From an uncultured Pelagibacteraceae bacterium (lineage in GTDB: Bacteria > Pseudomonadota > Alphaproteobacteria > Pelagibacterales > Pelagibacteraceae), in assembly GCA_902635685.1 (NCBI GenBank), contig CACPOY010000001.1, positions 159,417-223,416 on the forward strand: a stretch of DNA of 64,000 nt. Direction: 5' to 3'. Each line of letters begins with the position of its first letter. Positions within the stretch are counted from its first letter, which is position 1. A model generated the notes under the pieces. That model saw nothing but the letters and a program-made list of their open reading frames with translations, made no database searches and had not been told where the DNA came from. Below, piece after piece: positions 41,353 through 52,712 of this stretch. The position numbers were made by a program, and so were the translations under genes.

Positions 41353-42138
41353 ATGAGTTTAATGAAAGGTAAAAAAGGATTAATCATGGGAGTTGCCAAT
41401 GAGCGATCTATTGCTTGGGGTATTTCACAAAAATTAGCTGAGGCTGGTGCTGAACTCGCCTTCACATATTTAGGAGATGCTTTAAAAAAAAGAGTTATTC
41501 CTTTAGCAGAAAAATTAAATTCAAAAGTAACGTTTAGTTGTGATGTCGAGAAAAAAGAAGAAGTTGTAAAATTATTTGAAAGTATTAAATCTCAATGGGG
41601 TGAAATTGATTTTGTGGTTCATGCAGTAGCTTTTTCAGATAAATCAGAATTATCGGGCGAGTATTTAAATACAACTAGAGAAAATTTTTTAAGAAGTATG
41701 TTAATTTCATGTTTTTCATTTACAGAAGTTGCAAAAGAAGCTTCTAAAGTCATGAAAAAAGGTGGGAGCATGTTAACTTTAACTTACGAGTCTACGAAAG
41801 CTATTCCCAATTATAATGTAATGGGAGTATGTAAATCTGCTTTAGAAGCAAGTGTAAAATATCTTGCAAGAGATTTAGGTACTAAAGGTATGAGGGTAAA
41901 TGCTATTAGTGCTGGACCAATTAAAACCTTAGCAGCTTCCGCTATTGGTGATGCAAAATTCTTATACAAATGGAATGAAGACCACTCATTCTTAAAGAGG
42001 AATGTAGATATTCATGATGTAGGAAATTCGGCATTATATCTTCTAAGCGAACTTGCAAATGGTGTCACAGGTGAAATTCACTATGTTGATGCTGGATATA
42101 ATAAAGTAGGAATGCCAGATCCTAAAAATATTTCTTAG
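41353..42138 (+). CDS. fabI: Enoyl-ACP reductase FabI
   Basis: 261 aa; KGLIMGVANERSIAWGI, YNVMGVCKSALEASVKYLA. Confidence 0.96.
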   Translation: MSLMKGKKGLIMGVANERSIAWGISQKLAEAGAELAFTYLGDALKKRVIPLAEKLNSKVTFSCDVEKKEEVVKLFESIKSQWGEIDFVVHAVAFSDKSELSGEYLNTTRENFLRSMLISCFSFTEVAKEASKVMKKGGSMLTLTYESTKAIPNYNVMGVCKSALEASVKYLARDLGTKGMRVNAISAGPIKTLAASAIGDAKFLYKWNEDHSFLKRNVDIHDVGNSALYLLSELANGVTGEIHYVDAGYNKVGMPDPKNIS

Positions 42139-42157
42139 GATCAAATATTTATTAAAT

Positions 42158-42877
42158 TTATTTATCTAAAATAAAGGCTATTCCCTCTTGAGCAGAAATG
42201 ACAGGTAGGTTGTTTTTATAGTTTAAGTATTCTTTAAAACTTTTATTTTTAAGCTCTTTCATTCTTTTATACTCAAAATTAGTTTTTATCTTCAATACAC
42301 CTATCCCCATATCAATATTTATAATTTTAAATTGAGCATTTTTTGAATTAGCTAACTCAACAGCTACCTTCCAAACATCTCCAGTCCAACTCGATTGCTT
42401 TCTAGGGACATTTTCCTCATAAATAGATCTAGGTAAAAAATCGTGAAATAAAATTATTCCATCCTCATTCAGTTGTTTTATTGAATTTAGGCAATCTTTT
42501 TGGCATTGCTCGTATTCGTGCAAACCATCAATAAATATAACATCAAATTTAATTTGTGGATTTTTCTTAAAAAAATCATCTGAGGTCATTTTAAAATTAC
42601 CTCCTTTTTTTGGGTCAACACCATACTTATCATTCATACTCAAAGGTATAGAATTAAAAACATCATTGTCATCGACTCCTATCTCTAGATATTTACAATT
42701 TTTAAATTTAGAAATTGCTAAATTGATAAAAGCGTGTCTTTTAAAAAAATTTTTTTCATACTCAAAATGATGTAAAATTTTATCTTTATTAAATACTCTG
42801 TTGTAAATTTCTATAAAATAATTAGGTCTAAAAATTGGTGGTGTAAAGTGTTTTAAATATGCCTTAAATTTTTTCAT
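42158..42877 (-). CDS. Class I SAM-dependent methyltransferase (Methyltransf_24-like)
   Basis: 239 aa; KYLEIGVDDNDVFN, FDVIFIDGLHEYEQCQKD, GIILFHDFLP. Confidence 0.8.
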   Translation of the reverse strand: MKKFKAYLKHFTPPIFRPNYFIEIYNRVFNKDKILHHFEYEKNFFKRHAFINLAISKFKNCKYLEIGVDDNDVFNSIPLSMNDKYGVDPKKGGNFKMTSDDFFKKNPQIKFDVIFIDGLHEYEQCQKDCLNSIKQLNEDGIILFHDFLPRSIYEENVPRKQSSWTGDVWKVAVELANSKNAQFKIINIDMGIGVLKIKTNFEYKRMKELKNKSFKEYLNYKNNLPVISAQEGIAFILDK

Positions 42878-42921
42878 AAAAAAAATATTATGAATAAATC
42901 ATTATTATTATATTTAGAATT

Positions 42922-44994
42922 TTATTCAGTAGCTTGCTTCATAGAAAGTTTAACTTTACCTCTATCGAAACCTATTACTTTAACTTTTACTTCATCACCT
43001 TCTTTTACAATATCAGTAACTTTAGCTACCCTCTTATCTGCAAGTTCTGAAATATGAACCAGTCCATCTTGTTTTCCCAAAAAATTTACAAATGCGCCAA
43101 ACTCCATAATCTTCATAACCTTACCTGAATATATTTTATTCAATTCAGCTTTTGCAGTAATGTCTTTAATCATTTGCATAGCAGTGTTTCTTGACGCTTC
43201 ATCTGGAGCAGCAACTGTTACTACACCCTCATCATTTACATCTACTTTTGCACCTGACTTTTCAACTATTTCTCTTATTGTTGCACCGCCTTTTCCAATT
43301 ACAGCTGCAATATCTTTTTTGTCGACATTTATTTTTTCCATTTTTGGAGTATGTTTTCCAACGTCAGATCTTGAAGCTGATAATGCTTTATTCATTTCTC
43401 CTAAAATATGAACTCTTCCATCTTTAGCTTGACTTAATGCCTGTTCCATTATTTCAAATGTTATACCTGTAATTTTGATATCCATTTGTAGAGAGGTAAT
43501 TCCATCTTTCGTTCCAGCAACTTTGAAGTCCATATCACCCAGATGATCTTCATCACCTAAAATGTCTGATAGCACACTAAAATCATCACCCTCTTTAATT
43601 AAACCCATTGCAATACCTGCAACTGGTTCTTTAATTGGTACTCCTGCGTCCATTAATGCAAGTGAAGTTCCGCAAACAGTGGCCATTGAGGATGAACCGT
43701 TAGACTCTGTAATTTCAGAAACCACTCTAAATGTGTAAGGAAATGTCTCTTTCGATGGTAATGACGAGTGAATAGCTCTCCACGCTAATTTACCATGTCC
43801 TATTTCTCTTCTACCAGTTCCAATTCTTCCTGTTTCTCCTACTGAAAAAGGGGGAAAATTATAATGAAGCATAAACCTTTCTCTTTGCAATCCATCTAAG
43901 CTCTCAATTCTTTGTTCATCATCAGATGTACCTAAAGTAGCTGTAACTATAGCCTGAGTTTCTCCTCTAGTAAATAAAGCAGATCCATGCGTCCTAGGTA
44001 AAATACCAACTTCACAAGAAATAGGTCTTACATCAGATAGTCCTCTACCATCTATTCTATTTTTATTTTTTAAAATATCTGTTCTGACAATTGTCTTTTC
44101 AAGATTTTTTAATTCAGAGTTTACATCAAGATCAGTATAGTTTTCATTTTCCTCATAAAGTTTTTTAGCTTTATCGGTAATTTCTGAAATTTGATTTGAT
44201 CTGTCTTGTTTGTCTCTAGTAGCAAATGCTTTTTTGAGATCCTCAGTAAAAGTTTCTTCAAGTTTCTTTTTAACTTCAGATAGGTCTTTCTTTTCAACAT
44301 TCCATTCAGGTTTTCTGCATTCTTTAGCCAATTCCTCTATCATTTGAATCACCGGAACAAAACCTTCATGACCAAACTTAACTGCATTTAACATTTCTTC
44401 CTCAGTTAATCCGCTCGTCTCGGACTCAACCATAAGCACAGCATCTTTTGTGCCAGCAACTACTAAATCTAATTTTGATTTTTCAAGTTCAGCTTTTGAG
44501 GGATTTAAAACATATTTACCATCAATATATCCAACTCTAGATGCTCCCACAGGACCCATAAATGGCATTCCTGATATAGTTAAAGCTGCAGATGATGCGA
44601 TAATTGACAGAATGTCTGCTTCGTTCTCTTTATCGTAAGAAATTACAGTTGGCAATAACTGAACTTCATTTTTAAATTCATCAGGAAACAATGGTCTGAT
44701 CGGTCTATCAATTAGCCTTGAGATTAATGTTTCACTCTCAGTTGGCCTTGCTTCTCTTTTAAAATATCCCCCTGGGATTTTTCCTGCTGCATAATATTTT
44801 TCTTGATAATTCACAGATAATGGAAAGTAATCCATGTCTGGATTTACTTTTTTTGCTCCAACGACTGTTGCTAAAACAACTGTCTCCCCACATGTTGCTA
44901 TGATTGCTCCGTCTGCCTGCCTTGCTACTTTACCTGTTTCTAAACTTATCTTCTTTCCTGCTACTTTAACTTCCTTCTTGTATACTTTAAACAT
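42922..44994 (-). CDS. pnp: Polynucleotide phosphorylase
   Basis: 690 aa; two RNase PH cores, KH ([11 protein letters not shown]) and S1 domains. Confidence 0.97.
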   Translation of the reverse strand: MFKVYKKEVKVAGKKISLETGKVARQADGAIIATCGETVVLATVVGAKKVNPDMDYFPLSVNYQEKYYAAGKIPGGYFKREARPTESETLISRLIDRPIRPLFPDEFKNEVQLLPTVISYDKENEADILSIIASSAALTISGMPFMGPVGASRVGYIDGKYVLNPSKAELEKSKLDLVVAGTKDAVLMVESETSGLTEEEMLNAVKFGHEGFVPVIQMIEELAKECRKPEWNVEKKDLSEVKKKLEETFTEDLKKAFATRDKQDRSNQISEITDKAKKLYEENENYTDLDVNSELKNLEKTIVRTDILKNKNRIDGRGLSDVRPISCEVGILPRTHGSALFTRGETQAIVTATLGTSDDEQRIESLDGLQRERFMLHYNFPPFSVGETGRIGTGRREIGHGKLAWRAIHSSLPSKETFPYTFRVVSEITESNGSSSMATVCGTSLALMDAGVPIKEPVAGIAMGLIKEGDDFSVLSDILGDEDHLGDMDFKVAGTKDGITSLQMDIKITGITFEIMEQALSQAKDGRVHILGEMNKALSASRSDVGKHTPKMEKINVDKKDIAAVIGKGGATIREIVEKSGAKVDVNDEGVVTVAAPDEASRNTAMQMIKDITAKAELNKIYSGKVMKIMEFGAFVNFLGKQDGLVHISELADKRVAKVTDIVKEGDEVKVKVIGFDRGKVKLSMKQATE

Positions 44995-45047
44995 TTCATT
45001 TCCATTTCTTTTCGTTTCGTTCCATTCCGTTCTATCTCTCTTGATTT

Positions 45048-45296
45048 TTATTTTCTCAAATTCAATTTCGACAGGACATTTTTGTAAGAATTTATCTTGT
45101 TTCTTTTAAGATAATCTAACAATTTTTTTCTTCTATTGACTGCTCTAAGTAATCCAACAGATGAATGTTTATCTTTTTTGAATTGCTTAATGTGCTTCGA
45201 GAGCGTTTCAATTTTTTCTGTTAACAACGCGATTTGGATCTCTGAAGATCCAGTATCTTTTTCGTGCATTGCTATTTCGTGGGCTTTTTTATTCAT
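45048..45296 (-). CDS. rpsO: 30S ribosomal protein S15
   Basis: 82 aa; [51 protein letters not shown]. Confidence 0.95.
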   Translation of the reverse strand: MNKKAHEIAMHEKDTGSSEIQIALLTEKIETLSKHIKQFKKDKHSSVGLLRAVNRRKKLLDYLKRNKINSYKNVLSKLNLRK

Positions 45297-45306
45297 ATTT
45301 ATTTTC

Positions 45307-45675
45307 CTATTTATTACTTTGTTTTATTAAATTTTCTATTTTTTCTGCATACTCAAATGATTCATCTTTTCTAAATAATAATTTTGGTAAAAATTTCATT
45401 ACTACTTTTTGTGATAAAATCTTTCTGATCAAAAATGAGTATTCCTTCAAAATATTGATGCTTTCCTCAGCATTTTTTCCTCCTAGTGGAAGTACATATG
45501 CTTTAGCTATTTTTAAATCTTGACTCATTCTTACCTCTGTGACTGTAATTGTATTGGTCTCTAAATTTGGCACCTTAGCCTCGTTTCTAATAAAAATCAT
45601 ACTTAAGGCTTGTTTAACCATTTCTCCAACTCTTAGCTGTCTTTGAGTTATTGGTTTTCCTAATTTATCAGCCAT
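45307..45675 (-). CDS. rbfA: Ribosome-binding factor A
   Basis: 122 aa; TQRQLRVGEMVKQALS..., VTEVRMSQDLKIAKAYV. Confidence 0.93.
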   Translation of the reverse strand: MADKLGKPITQRQLRVGEMVKQALSMIFIRNEAKVPNLETNTITVTEVRMSQDLKIAKAYVLPLGGKNAEESINILKEYSFLIRKILSQKVVMKFLPKLLFRKDESFEYAEKIENLIKQSNK

Positions 45676-47885
45676 TATATCGATCTTTCTTTTGAAGTAA
45701 CGCTAAAAGCTTCTAATGTATCATTTTTTTGAAAATCAACATAATCTTTAATAGTAATTCCACACTCTTGACCGTTACTAACTTGTTTTACTTGGTTTTT
45801 TTCTCTAAATAAAGTTCCTACTTTGCCTGTAAAAATTATATTCCCATCTCTTATTATTCTTAAATCTGAATTGCTGCTTATTTCGCCCTCTGTGACTTTA
45901 GACCCTGCAACTTTACCTGCCCCTGAAACCTTAAATATCTCTAGTATTTGAGCTGTTCCTGTAACATTTTCTTGAATATCAGGTGTTAATAAACCTGACA
46001 TTTTTGATTTTATATAATCTAATACCTCATAAATAATATTATATGATGAAATTTTAATCTTTTCTATTTCTGCTAATTTTTTAGCCTCTTTGCTTGGTTT
46101 AACATTAAATGCTATTAAAACTGCATTTGAAGCTTTAGCTAAAGTGACATCTGTCTCTGTGACCATTCCAATATCTGATAAAATTATTTTTGGTTTAACC
46201 TCTGCATGTTTAATTTGGCTTATAGCATTTTTGATTGCCTCAGATGATCCATGCACATCAGATTTAATAATTAAATTTAATTCTTTGGTTGAGTTGTCAG
46301 AAAATGCTGACTCTTGCGTTGCAAAAGTTAAGGGGTTTTTTCTTTCTTTATTTTCTTGAGCTCTATTTTGACTTAAATTTTTTGCTTCTTTTTCATTATC
46401 AAGAACTATAAAATCGTCACCAGCTTTTGCTGCACCATTAATACCTAAAATTTCTACTGGTGTAGACGGTAAAGCCTCATCAACACTTTGACCTTTATCG
46501 TTAATAATTGCTCTGACCTTACCCCAACGCAATCCACTTACAAAAAAATCTCCCTTTTTTAAAGTCCCAGCTGTTACAATTATTGTAGCTACTGGTCCTC
46601 TACCTACATCAATTTTTGACTCTAAAACAATCCCAGTTGCTTTAGATTGAAAATCTGTTTTCAAATCTAAAATTTCAGCTTGTAAAATAATTGCCTCGAC
46701 TAATTTATCTAAATTAAGTTTTGTTTTAGCTGATATTTCAACCATTAAAGTATCTCCTGAGAGATCTTCAGCAATAAGTTCATGCTCTAACAACTGATTT
46801 TTTACTTTTTGTGGATCAGCCTCAGGTAAATCACATTTGTTGATGGCAACAACTATTGGAACATTTGCAGCTTTAGCGTGTTTTATAGACTCGACTGTTT
46901 GAGGTTTTACTCCATCATCTGCCGCCACAACTAATATAACTACGTCAGTAAGTTTTGAGCCTCTTGACCTCATTTCAGTAAATGCGGCGTGTCCCGGGGT
47001 ATCAATAAAAGTTAATCTATTTGATTGACTCTCTATTTGATAGGCTCCTATATGTTGAGTAATTCCTCCAAATTCTCCTGAAACTACGTTTGCACTTCTT
47101 AGAACATCTAGCACTGATGTTTTACCGTGGTCTACGTGACCCATAACAGTTACAATTGGCGGTCTATTTTTTAAATTTTCTGTTCTAGAGGCTTTAATCT
47201 TACTGATAATTTCCTCAGCTTTTTCTTCTCTTATTGGGTTATGTCCAAATTCTTTTACCAAATACTCTGCTGTATCTGCTGCTAAAGTTTGATTAATTGT
47301 AACTGTAACACCCATACCAAATAAGAATTTAACAACATTGCTAGACTGTTCAGCCATTCTATTTGCAAGTTCCCTTACTGTTATGGCTTCAGGAATATTT
47401 ATATCTCTCTTAATTGGTTTTAAACTTTCCTTATTCTCATCTTTATTTGCATTTTTAAGTTCTTTTTGTCTTGCTCTTTTAACAGACGCTAAGCTCCTTT
47501 CCCTGGTTTCTATTTGGTCACTTAAAGCTCTTGAAACAGTGAGTTTTATCTCTCTCTTATTTATTGCTGATTTTGTTTTTTTATCGCTTTCACTGTCTCC
47601 TTTTAATCTCTTAGTTGCTCTTTGCTCTGCAAGCTTTCGTCTTTCAAAATCACTTGTTATTGGTTGTGCTTTAAAAGTTAAATTATTTTTAATCGCAGTC
47701 TCTTTTTTAAAACCTTGTGATTGTTTAAATCCAGCAGTCTTATTGCCAGTTGATTTTCCATAGGGTTTACTTGAGTATTTGTCTATTACTACAGTTTTTT
47801 TTCCTCGTGATTTCGAATGGTTAAAATCATTTATTGGCTTTTTGAATTTGCCAGAGATAGTAAGTTTTGTTTTTTTGTTTTCCAT
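45675..47885 (-). CDS. infB: Translation initiation factor IF-2
   Basis: 736 aa; RPPIVTVMGHVDHGKTSVLD, DTPGHAAF, NKCDLP. Confidence 0.97.
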   Translation of the reverse strand: MENKKTKLTISGKFKKPINDFNHSKSRGKKTVVIDKYSSKPYGKSTGNKTAGFKQSQGFKKETAIKNNLTFKAQPITSDFERRKLAEQRATKRLKGDSESDKKTKSAINKREIKLTVSRALSDQIETRERSLASVKRARQKELKNANKDENKESLKPIKRDINIPEAITVRELANRMAEQSSNVVKFLFGMGVTVTINQTLAADTAEYLVKEFGHNPIREEKAEEIISKIKASRTENLKNRPPIVTVMGHVDHGKTSVLDVLRSANVVSGEFGGITQHIGAYQIESQSNRLTFIDTPGHAAFTEMRSRGSKLTDVVILVVAADDGVKPQTVESIKHAKAANVPIVVAINKCDLPEADPQKVKNQLLEHELIAEDLSGDTLMVEISAKTKLNLDKLVEAIILQAEILDLKTDFQSKATGIVLESKIDVGRGPVATIIVTAGTLKKGDFFVSGLRWGKVRAIINDKGQSVDEALPSTPVEILGINGAAKAGDDFIVLDNEKEAKNLSQNRAQENKERKNPLTFATQESAFSDNSTKELNLIIKSDVHGSSEAIKNAISQIKHAEVKPKIILSDIGMVTETDVTLAKASNAVLIAFNVKPSKEAKKLAEIEKIKISSYNIIYEVLDYIKSKMSGLLTPDIQENVTGTAQILEIFKVSGAGKVAGSKVTEGEISSNSDLRIIRDGNIIFTGKVGTLFREKNQVKQVSNGQECGITIKDYVDFQKNDTLEAFSVTSKERSI

Positions 47886-47895
47886 TTCTCATCCC

Positions 47896-49449
47896 TCAGT
47901 CTTTATAAATAATATTTCTTGCAGACATAATTAATTCATCTGCCTCATTTTTTGATAATGCAAAATCTTCTAGATAACCTTGAATCTTTATTTTTTCTCC
48001 TTTTACAACATCAAATCCTCCAGTAAGTTCATCAGAGGCTAGGTCAGCAAAATCTTCTAATTTTAGTATTTTTTGTTCACCTAATGTAAGTAACATTCCA
48101 GGTGTCAAACCTTTTAAATTTATTAAGTCATCAGCCAAACCTAATTCTTTGATCCTTTTAGATATATCTTCTTGGTCTTTTTGATGAAACTCTTTTGCTC
48201 TTTCAATTAGTGCTTTAGCTGTTTCTGCCTCTATACCTTCAATTTTTATTAAATTCTCAGAAGTAGTATCTTTTATGTCATCTATAGTTGAATATCCCTC
48301 AGCTACTAATAGTTGACCTAAAGTTTCATCTAGCTCCAAATTTTTAACGAAATTTTCAGTTTTCTCTTTAAACTCTTGTTGTCTTCGATCAGAGTCTTCT
48401 TGATCTGTCATAATATTAATCTCGTAGTTCATTAATTTTGTAGCTAATCGAACATTTTGTCCTCTTCTACCAATAGCTTTACTGAGATTATCCTCAGTTA
48501 AAATTACGTCTAATTTTTTTCTTTCCAGGTCAACATTTACTCTCTGGACTTCTGCTGGTGACAAAGCGTTAGCCACCAATATGGCTGGATCTTCAGACCA
48601 ATTTACAATATCTATTTTTTCTCCTTGCAATTCATTAACCACTGCCTGAACTCTTGAACCCCTCATTCCAACGCATGCTCCAACTGGATCAAGTGACGTA
48701 TCAACTGCTTTAACACAAATTTTAGCTCTACTGCCTGGATCTCTAGAAGATGATTTTATTTCAATTAAATTATCATAAATTTCTGGGACTTCTTGAACAA
48801 AAAGTTTCTCCATGAATTTCGGGTGTGCTCTAGATAGAAAAATCTGTTGTCCTCGAGGCTCTCTTCTTACATCATAACAATATGCTTTAACTCTATCTCC
48901 AGCTTTAATATTTTCTCTAGGTATCATTTCGTTTTTTTGAATTATCGCCTCAGTTCTTCCAAGGTCTACAATTACATTTCCAAATTCTAATCTTTTTACA
49001 ATTCCACTTAAAATAGAGTCTTTTTTATCAACGAAATCATTAAATTGTCTCTCTCTCTCTGCTTCTCTCACATTAAAATTAATTACTTGTTTGGCGGTCT
49101 GCGCCGCAATTCTACCGAAATCAAAAGATGGTAATGGTTGAAGCACTTCATCACCAATGGTTTTACCTCTATTTGTTTCATTTATGTTAATTGCTTCTTC
49201 TATATCTATTTCAGTATTAGAATTTTCAGGCTTTTCTACTATGACTAGCTTTCTGAAAAGCTCAATATTTCCAGTTTCTCTGTCAATTAGAACTTTAATT
49301 TCATTATCTTGACCAAACTTAGATTTGGCCGCTTTTGCAATACCTGTTTCCATAGAATTAATTATTAATTCTTTATCAATGGACTTTTCTAACGCCACAG
49401 CTTCAGCAATTCTAAGTAACTCTAATTTATCTGCTCTTTTATTTAACAT
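47896..49449 (-). CDS. nusA: Transcription termination/antitermination factor NusA
   Basis: ORF track starts at 49488; MLNKRADKLELL at about 49449 is the likely start. S1, KH (SKAIGRRGQNVRLA) and helix-hairpin C-terminal repeats. Confidence 0.93.
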   Translation of the reverse strand: MLNKRADKLELLRIAEAVALEKSIDKELIINSMETGIAKAAKSKFGQDNEIKVLIDRETGNIELFRKLVIVEKPENSNTEIDIEEAININETNRGKTIGDEVLQPLPSFDFGRIAAQTAKQVINFNVREAERERQFNDFVDKKDSILSGIVKRLEFGNVIVDLGRTEAIIQKNEMIPRENIKAGDRVKAYCYDVRREPRGQQIFLSRAHPKFMEKLFVQEVPEIYDNLIEIKSSSRDPGSRAKICVKAVDTSLDPVGACVGMRGSRVQAVVNELQGEKIDIVNWSEDPAILVANALSPAEVQRVNVDLERKKLDVILTEDNLSKAIGRRGQNVRLATKLMNYEINIMTDQEDSDRRQQEFKEKTENFVKNLELDETLGQLLVAEGYSTIDDIKDTTSENLIKIEGIEAETAKALIERAKEFHQKDQEDISKRIKELGLADDLINLKGLTPGMLLTLGEQKILKLEDFADLASDELTGGFDVVKGEKIKIQGYLEDFALSKNEADELIMSARNIIYKD

Positions 49450-49469
49450 TTTTTTGTTTGTTCCAAAAA

Positions 49470-49491
49470 AAAATGGGCTTAAGCCCATTTT
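49470..49491 (-). terminator. Hairpin plus U-run between metK and nusA (possible terminator/attenuator)
   Basis: Perfect 22-bp palindrome AAAATGGGCTTAAGCCCATTTT, followed on the minus strand by a continuing T-run then TTGGAAC. Confidence 0.75.
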
Positions 49492-49547
49492 GAAATTTCA
49501 ACTATGTTGGAATAATATAATAAAGTTTTTTCTTAATTCAATAGAAA

Positions 49548-50717
49548 CTATTTAAAAAAAAACTGGATTTTATCAGTTTTTTCCCATGAAAATGATCCAT
49601 TAGCTTCAGGTGATCTTCCAAAATGACCATAAGCAGCTGTTTTTTCATATATAGGTTTGTTTAAATTCAGCATTTCTCTTATTCCTCTTGGACTTAAATC
49701 AAAATTTTCTTTTATTTTTTCGACAACAAATTTATTTTTATCTAAATCATTGTCAAATAAATCTACGTAAATAGATAATGGTTTTGAAACACCAATTGCA
49801 TAAGATAGTTGTATTAAACATTTATCTGCTATTTTTGAAGCAACAACGTTTTTTGCTATATATCTTGCTGCATAAGCTGCAGATCTATCAACTTTAGTTG
49901 GGTCTTTTCCTGAAAAAGCACCTCCTCCATGAGGTGCAGCTCCACCATAAGTATCTACAATTATTTTTCTTCCTGTTAATCCACAATCGCCATCTGGCCC
50001 TCCGATAACAAAATTGCCAGTTGGGTTTACATAAAATTCATTCTCATCAAATCCCTCAAGAAAATTTTTAGGAATGGATTTTAACATGTAGGGTCTAAGT
50101 AAATCTCTAACTTGTGCTTGATCCACATCTGGTGCATGCTGAGATGATATTACAAGTGACTTTACTCTAGTTGGCTTACCATCAACGTATTCAAAAGTAA
50201 CCTGACTTTTTGAGTCAGGTTCAATGTTTTTTAATTTTCCTGATTTTCTATCCTCTGCCATAAGTCTTAAAATTTTATGAGAATAGTGAATCGGAGCAGG
50301 CATCAATATGTCAGTCTCATTGCATGCATATCCAAACATAATTCCTTGATCACCAGCTCCTTCATCTTTATTTCCAGAAGAGTCTACACCCATAGCAATA
50401 TCAGCAGATTGTGCATGTAAATGACATTCAATTTTTGTTGCGTCCCTCCATGTAAAGCCTTTCTGATCATAACCAATATCCTTAATGCAATTTCTTACTT
50501 TTTGTATTATTTCATCTTTACTAATTTCAGGCCCTCTAATCTCGCCAGCAAGAACTACTTTGTTTGTAGTTGTCAAAGTTTCACATGCAACTCTAGAGAA
50601 GGGATCGCTCGAGAGATAACTGTCAACGACCATATCCGAAATTCTATCTGATACTTTATCAGGATGCCCTTCTGAAACTGACTCACTAGTAAATAAATAG
50701 TTTTTAAGATTACTCAT
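49548..50717 (-). CDS. metK: S-adenosylmethionine synthetase
   Basis: 389 aa; [43 protein letters not shown]. Confidence 0.97.
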   Translation of the reverse strand: MSNLKNYLFTSESVSEGHPDKVSDRISDMVVDSYLSSDPFSRVACETLTTTNKVVLAGEIRGPEISKDEIIQKVRNCIKDIGYDQKGFTWRDATKIECHLHAQSADIAMGVDSSGNKDEGAGDQGIMFGYACNETDILMPAPIHYSHKILRLMAEDRKSGKLKNIEPDSKSQVTFEYVDGKPTRVKSLVISSQHAPDVDQAQVRDLLRPYMLKSIPKNFLEGFDENEFYVNPTGNFVIGGPDGDCGLTGRKIIVDTYGGAAPHGGGAFSGKDPTKVDRSAAYAARYIAKNVVASKIADKCLIQLSYAIGVSKPLSIYVDLFDNDLDKNKFVVEKIKENFDLSPRGIREMLNLNKPIYEKTAAYGHFGRSPEANGSFSWEKTDKIQFFFK

Positions 50718-52254
50718 TTTTTATTTTGTTTAATAACAAGATTAAGAAAATATACAGCAAAATCAATAAAACAAAAATTTTATTTCCATATTGTGAAAAT
50801 AACGTTGGCTTTATTTTTTTTATTTTATTTAAATCAATATAACCTGATTTTCCAAATTCTATATTTTGTTCTACAACCCCTAGTGGGTTAATTATAGCTG
50901 CAATTCCATTATTTGATGATCTAACGACATACTTTCCACTTTCTATAGCTCTAAAAATACTATGAGAAAAATGTTGTTTTGGTCCAATAGATTTTCCAAA
51001 CCATCCATCCTCTGAGATATTAATTATTAGATCGAAATTAGAGTCTGTAAATAATTTACCTGAATAAATTATTTCATAGCAAATCAAAGGTAAAATTCTT
51101 AATGAAAAATTTTGTTGATTTATTTCAATGATATTTCTTTTAAGTCCACTCGAAAAAGATTGATAGTTATTTGTTAAAGATCTTAGTCCAATATTTTTTA
51201 AAACATTTTCGATAGGCAAAAACTCACCAAATGGAACTAAATTGATTTTATCATAAGAATTAATTAAATTTAAATTAACATCATAAACTGAAAAGGTGTT
51301 GAAATAATTTTTAGAACCATTTTTTATTACCTCGCTATTTATTCCAATTATAAATAAATGATTTTCGTTGAAATTTTCTTCAAATAGCCAATTATATTCA
51401 ACTAAGCCTTGTTGTGTTATGTCTGGAACTATACCTTCGGGCCAGATAAATATAGTTTTATCATTTAGATCAGGTTTGCTAATCTTAATCAAATCTCTAA
51501 TTATTACAACTGGATCTACTTCTGAATAAAATTTTTCAAGACCTATCTGAGAACCGATAACTCTAATTTTATAATCTAAATTTTTATCAACTGTATTATC
51601 AAATTTTTTTTTATACATCGAACCATAAATAAAAAAAAGAATCACAATAAAAAAAATTGAAATATTAAAAGTAATATATCTACTTGTAACTTTGATGAAT
51701 AAAATTGCTGGGCAAGTAAACATTAAGATGCAAAACAAATTAAATCCATAGGTCCCAATTACTGGTATTACACTTATAAACTCAAGCTGATTTGAAAAAC
51801 TATAAGCAATCAAATTCCAAGGAAAGCCTGTTAAAATTGTTCCTCGAACAAACTCTACAACTCCAAAAATGAGAGAAAACCATAACAGTGAGCTGAGACT
51901 ATTTTTTGGTTTAAAAGTTAAGAATATAAAAGAAATTATACCATAAAATAATGCTAGAAAAGATGGTATTAAAAAAATGGTTAAAGGAACTAAAAATTCG
52001 TAGTTCTGATCAAATGTTAAAGAAATAGATATCCAATATAAATTTGTTGAGAAGTAACCAAAACCAAATAACCAGCCATAGACAAATAAAAGCTTTTTAT
52101 TTTTGAGATTGTTAGATTTTTTAATCAAATAATAAAAAAACAAAGAAAAAGTGAAAAAATTTATTACGAAGTAGTTAAAAGGTGGCAAACTTAAAGAAGT
52201 TAGAGCTCCTAAAAGAACTAAAAATATCAACTCGATATATAATTTCTTACTCAA
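50710..52254 (-). CDS. lnt: Apolipoprotein N-acyltransferase
   Basis: 514 aa; multi-TM plus nitrilase domain ([19 protein letters not shown]). Confidence 0.92.
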   Translation of the reverse strand: MSKKLYIELIFLVLLGALTSLSLPPFNYFVINFFTFSLFFYYLIKKSNNLKNKKLLFVYGWLFGFGYFSTNLYWISISLTFDQNYEFLVPLTIFLIPSFLALFYGIISFIFLTFKPKNSLSSLLWFSLIFGVVEFVRGTILTGFPWNLIAYSFSNQLEFISVIPVIGTYGFNLFCILMFTCPAILFIKVTSRYITFNISIFFIVILFFIYGSMYKKKFDNTVDKNLDYKIRVIGSQIGLEKFYSEVDPVVIIRDLIKISKPDLNDKTIFIWPEGIVPDITQQGLVEYNWLFEENFNENHLFIIGINSEVIKNGSKNYFNTFSVYDVNLNLINSYDKINLVPFGEFLPIENVLKNIGLRSLTNNYQSFSSGLKRNIIEINQQNFSLRILPLICYEIIYSGKLFTDSNFDLIINISEDGWFGKSIGPKQHFSHSIFRAIESGKYVVRSSNNGIAAIINPLGVVEQNIEFGKSGYIDLNKIKKIKPTLFSQYGNKIFVLLILLYIFLILLLNKIKNE

Positions 52255-52712
52255 TTCAATTTTGAAATTACAGATTGATATATAAATTTTTCTTCTTTTA
52301 ACATTTTTTTATAGTCTACATCTCGGACATGATTAAAACTCAATAAATGTAAAAAACCATGAATGAAAGTCTTTATAAGCTTTTTTCTAAAGAACTCGTT
52401 AGTTTGTGATTTTGGCTTATCAATGAAATTATAACTTATAATTATGTCTCCAAGATATGTTTCTTTAGTAATTTTTAATTTATTGCTAAATGGAAATGAC
52501 AAAATATCAGTTGATTTATTTTTATCTCTAAAATTTTTGTTAAGTTTTTTAATATTTTTGTTATTAGATAATAAAAGAGTTAAGCTAATCTTTTTATTTA
52601 AAAATTTATATTTTTTTGGAAATGACTTACAAATTTTATCAAAAAATAACTTTTTGTTTTTAAGCCTACTGGACCAAGCCCTCTCATTTGAGAAGACAAA
52701 AATATTAATCAT
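52251..52712 (-). CDS. ybeY: Endoribonuclease/rRNA maturation factor YbeY
   Basis: 153 aa; FIHGFLHLLSFNHVRD (HGxLHLxGxDH-like), DKSTDILSFPF. Confidence 0.9.
   Translation of the reverse strand: MINIFVFSNERAWSSRLKNKKLFFDKICKSFPKKYKFLNKKISLTLLLSNNKNIKKLNKNFRDKNKSTDILSFPFSNKLKITKETYLGDIIISYNFIDKPKSQTNEFFRKKLIKTFIHGFLHLLSFNHVRDVDYKKMLKEEKFIYQSVISKLN

Noticed and set aside
43160-43427. His/Leu-rich plus-strand ORFs opposite pnp
   Set aside because: Composition arises from the complement of conserved pnp codons; the pnp frame is clearly the coding one.
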